From Bacteroidales bacterium (lineage in GTDB: Bacteria; Bacteroidota; Bacteroidia; Bacteroidales; F082), in contig JASBYY010000068.1 in the NCBI GenBank assembly GCA_029983675.1, forward strand, positions 1 through 8,405: DNA of 8,405 nt, read 5' to 3'. The notes below the pieces were generated by a model, which was not told where the DNA came from, ran no database searches, and saw only the letters and a list, made by a program, of their open reading frames with translations. Below, in pieces: positions 6,791-8,405 of the stretch. Numbering within the stretch: the stretch's first letter is position 1; each line of letters begins with the position of its first letter. Position numbers and translations under genes: made by a program.

Positions 6791-6880
6791 GCAGCGACCG
6801 AATCCCCCTTTGGTCGGAATGGGGGTTAAATCCGTGGAAAGCACGCCACGATCCTTGAGGAAAAAGCAAGGAAACACTGC
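6791..6880 (+). ncRNA. Candidate structured leader RNA with H-type pseudoknot, class not recognised
   Basis: Four pairing units are packed into 90 nt of the leader of the gene at 6921. First, an interlocked pair: CGACC (6795-6799) with GGTCG (6812-6816), and CCCCC (6804-6808) with GGGGG (6821-6825). The order of the arms is that of an H-type pseudoknot, with 4-nt GAAT loops at 6800-6803 and 6817-6820. Second, CGTGG (6833-6837) with CCACG (6846-6850). Third, TCCTTG (6852-6857) with CAAGGA (6867-6872). Last, GCAG (6791-6794) can pair with CTGC (6877-6880) to close the whole element. Each stem alone is short enough to occur by chance; the dense ordered series is what suggests a real RNA fold. 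It does not match the consensus of any riboswitch or ribozyme I could call to mind. A cis-regulatory element or a small RNA are both possible. Confidence 0.4.
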
Positions 6881-6920
6881 AAAATCAACCTGTTGTCTTA
6901 CAATCTAATCATTACTTACT

Positions 6921-7193
6921 ATGAAAAAGTTATTACTGGTTTTAGCTTGCATGGTAACAATGATTTCATTGCAAGCACAAAACTTCAATCGTTCAATAAA
7001 TTTGAACATGATTTGTGTCAACGATACAACCTTTAACCCCTTCGATGCCAATTCAGTCACTAGCATTGGTCTCTCAGGACAAGTGACCTTTACCTCGGGT
7101 TTTGGATTCGTCCGTTTTGTCGTCAGTGATAACAACGATGACGAAAACCTTGTGTACGAAACTTATCGTGAAAAAACAGGAGGTAAAAAATGA
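6921..7193 (+). CDS. Small exported protein of 90 residues, possibly a truncated N-terminal domain
   Basis: I do not recognise a named family. Residues 1-19 form a clear Sec signal peptide (basic MKK, hydrophobic core, cleavage likely after A19 in LQA|Q). The mature part is about 71 residues with a beta-rich pattern: alternating hydrophobics around ISV-like strands at 45-70, including VTFTSGFGFVRFVVSD. It ends in a lysine-rich tail, TGGKK. From memory, similar openings are found at the N-termini of much longer type IX secreted proteins of Bacteroidales, so this may be a piece cut off from such a gene; I could not verify that. There is no Shine-Dalgarno before its ATG. Its stop overlaps the start of the next gene as ATGA, and its last codons contain that gene's ribosome site. 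Arg codons and low GC (about 40%) differ from the upstream operons. Confidence 0.7.
   Translation: MKKLLLVLACMVTMISLQAQNFNRSINLNMICVNDTTFNPFDANSVTSIGLSGQVTFTSGFGFVRFVVSDNNDDENLVYETYREKTGGKK
7178..7184 (+). promoter_or_regulatory. Strong Shine-Dalgarno AGGAGGT for the repeat protein
   Basis: AGGAGGT lies 5 nt before the ATG at 7190, inside the codons for T86-G87-G88 of the preceding gene. It is a full-strength ribosome site. None of the other genes in the window has one, in line with Bacteroidota, which rarely rely on this signal. It fixes the start of the downstream gene and, with the ATGA overlap, points to coupled translation. Confidence 0.6.
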
Positions 7194-8405
7194 AAAGAAT
7201 AGTATTTATCTTCATAATGTTCTTTAGTTCATTTTTTCTTAACGCCCAGTATGTCATCGATTGGCAGCAGTGTTACGGCGGAGGAGGCGGAGATAAAGCC
7301 TATGGAATAGTTGAAACGAATGATGGCTTTTTGGTATCAGGAAGAAGCACTTTCGGTTACAGTGGAATGGTAGAGTGCGGCTTCGGCAATTATCTTGAGG
7401 GGGTATGGTTGATCAAAATCAACGGGAAAGGTGACTTGGAGTGGAACACATGCTTTGAAGACGATAAAGTATGGATAGACAGAAACGCTATCGATGGCCC
7501 TATCTTTTTATTTGGTAATAGTCCCAATCCTGAAACGGGGAATTGGTGCCTTGGCATAAGAAGAATTGACGAGGACGGGAATACGATTTGGAATCGGCAC
7601 TACGATATTTCAAAACGGTCTTATTACGACAAACCATTTGGAGCAATAGCTACGGCCGATGGTGGCGTATTAGCGAAGGTTAATGTTTATAATGGCAGCG
7701 TTCCCAGTCATGACGTGTGGCTTATCAAGTTAGACAGCCTCGGCAACATGGAGTGGGATCTCTTCGTTGGAGCCGGCAGGAGTGATGCATATGACTTGTA
7801 TCAGACACGGGATGAAGGCTATCTTGTTTTTATGAGATCATTTGCCAGCGACACGTCTAGGGTTTTTACGCCTTGCAATCCTGCAACAAACTTGTTAGAT
7901 GGCATGTTGATGAAAGTCAGCAAGGATGGCAATATAGAGTGGAATAAATGCTATGGAGGAGCGGGCTTAGAGTGTTTCTACACAGGTATAGAAATAGGCG
8001 ATGGATACCTTATGGCCGGGACTAGCGAAACAGTTGATGGGCATGGCAATTTAGACCTCGACACTTGGCTTCTGCGTCTGAATCATGACGGCGACACCGT
8101 TTGGAGCCGTCTCTATGGAGGCAGCAGCTACGAAGAACCGAAGCACATATTCCAGAACGACGACGGTGGTTTTACCGTGTTTGCCAATTCGCTATCGCTT
8201 GATGGCGATGTCCAAAGTGCTTCGCACTGGGTTCTTCCTACAGGGGCGCATGAGTCGGGAAACTGGTGGATTTTCCGCACCGACAGCGATGGCAACCTGC
8301 TGTGGGAGCGTGCCCTCGGGTCAAGAAATGGCTCACGTGAAGAGCTGTTTGATGTCGTCAAGCACAACGACAAGGAGTACACCGTGGCAGGCTTTGCGCC
8401 AAATT
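7190..8405 (+). CDS. Exported repeat protein, beta-propeller-like, 3' end outside the window
   Basis: At least 405 codons are open and the frame runs off the window edge. Residues 1-19 are a signal peptide, cleaved probably after A19 in LNA|Q. The rest is built from repeats of about 50-67 residues with the pattern W-[LI]-[ILM]-[KR]-[LIV]-x-x-x-G-[ND]-x-x-W, then often [CL]-[YF]-G-G and D-G-[GY]-[YF]-x-[VM]-x-G-x-[ST]. The repeat-closing tryptophans are W25, W85, W134, W189, W251, W305 and W372. This matches the W..KLD..GN..W repeat proteins common in Bacteroidota, which likely fold as propellers and often end with a type IX secretion sorting domain; that end would lie beyond the window. Substrate or partner is unknown. 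The first two thirds use AGA/AGG and are about 44% GC; from about 8040 on Arg codons are mostly CGN and GC is about 55%. Confidence 0.88.
   Translation, partial: MKRIVFIFIMFFSSFFLNAQYVIDWQQCYGGGGGDKAYGIVETNDGFLVSGRSTFGYSGMVECGFGNYLEGVWLIKINGKGDLEWNTCFEDDKVWIDRNAIDGPIFLFGNSPNPETGNWCLGIRRIDEDGNTIWNRHYDISKRSYYDKPFGAIATADGGVLAKVNVYNGSVPSHDVWLIKLDSLGNMEWDLFVGAGRSDAYDLYQTRDEGYLVFMRSFASDTSRVFTPCNPATNLLDGMLMKVSKDGNIEWNKCYGGAGLECFYTGIEIGDGYLMAGTSETVDGHGNLDLDTWLLRLNHDGDTVWSRLYGGSSYEEPKHIFQNDDGGFTVFANSLSLDGDVQSASHWVLPTGAHESGNWWIFRTDSDGNLLWERALGSRNGSREELFDVVKHNDKEYTVAGFAPN
7262..8305 (+). repeat. Six tandem protein repeats of about 49-67 codons
   Basis: Measured between successive closing tryptophans (codons 25, 85, 134, 189, 251, 305, 372), the units are 60, 49, 55, 62, 54 and 67 residues long. 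The best conserved stretches are VWLIKINGKGDLEW (72-85), VWLIKLDSLGNMEW (176-189), MLMKVSKDGNIEW (239-251) and TWLLRLNHDGDTVW (292-305). DNA identity between units is low, so these are old, diverged repeats, not a recent expansion. Unit 2 (residues 86-134) is the shortest and lacks the usual GG and DGG landmarks. Confidence 0.75.

Noticed and set aside
6791..6880. Known riboswitch or ribozyme (preQ1, SAM-II, fluoride, ZTP, cobalamin, HDV-like, pistol, twister)
   Set aside because: The conserved core sequences I remember for these classes are not present, so the element is left unclassified.
6945..6953. Possible lipobox ending at C10 in the signal peptide of the 90-residue protein
   Set aside because: The hydrophobic stretch before C10 is too short, and Leu at the -2 place is a poor match. 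Cleavage after A19 (LQA|Q) fits better.
1..8405. CRISPR arrays, tRNA, rRNA, insertion sequences
   Set aside because: No regularly spaced direct repeats, no tRNA-like cloverleaf or rRNA signature sequence, and no transposase-like protein was seen on either strand.

Overview
The window looks like chromosomal DNA from a Bacteroidota (Bacteroidales-type) bacterium. Evidence: a B-type fumarate reductase/succinate dehydrogenase operon in the order C-A-B; promoter boxes matching the Bacteroidetes TAnnTTTG (-7) consensus; almost no Shine-Dalgarno sequences ahead of the main genes; and, at the right end, a secreted W..G-repeat protein of the kind that in this phylum usually carries a type IX secretion sorting domain. 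The species cannot be named from the sequence.

Left half, minus strand (64-3499): the three genes of the membrane-bound succinate:quinone / quinol:fumarate oxidoreductase. They are the five-helix dihaem cytochrome b, the FAD subunit with its covalent-flavin His, and the iron-sulfur subunit with all ligands for three Fe-S clusters. The gaps are 11 and 50 nt, so one transcript is expected, from a promoter near 3578-3585. In an anaerobic Bacteroidales this complex would most likely reduce fumarate to succinate.

Middle, plus strand (3551-6551): a promoter-like box, a possible 44-residue small ORF that overlaps the next start by ATGA, then two intact tandem M24B metallopeptidases 4 nt apart. The first is like aminopeptidase P (Xaa-Pro aminopeptidase). 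The second has the longer, prolidase-like C-terminal half. Together they would release N-terminal residues from Xaa-Pro peptides and split Xaa-Pro dipeptides in the cytoplasm. The pair ends at a perfect 14-bp inverted repeat, a likely terminator. The promoters of the two operons appear to face each other, with -7 boxes only 19 bp apart.

Right part (6552-8405): an AT-rich non-coding stretch leads to a Bacteroidetes-type promoter (6734-6765) and a leader of about 150 nt. That leader holds an interlocked pseudoknot-like element and two further hairpins. A 90-residue exported protein follows, and its stop overlaps the start of a long exported repeat protein that runs off the window. A strong Shine-Dalgarno lies inside the end of the 90-residue gene. 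The repeat protein is mosaic in composition: about 44% GC before position 8040 and about 55% after. This accessory locus is the least ordinary part of the window; its function is not known to me.
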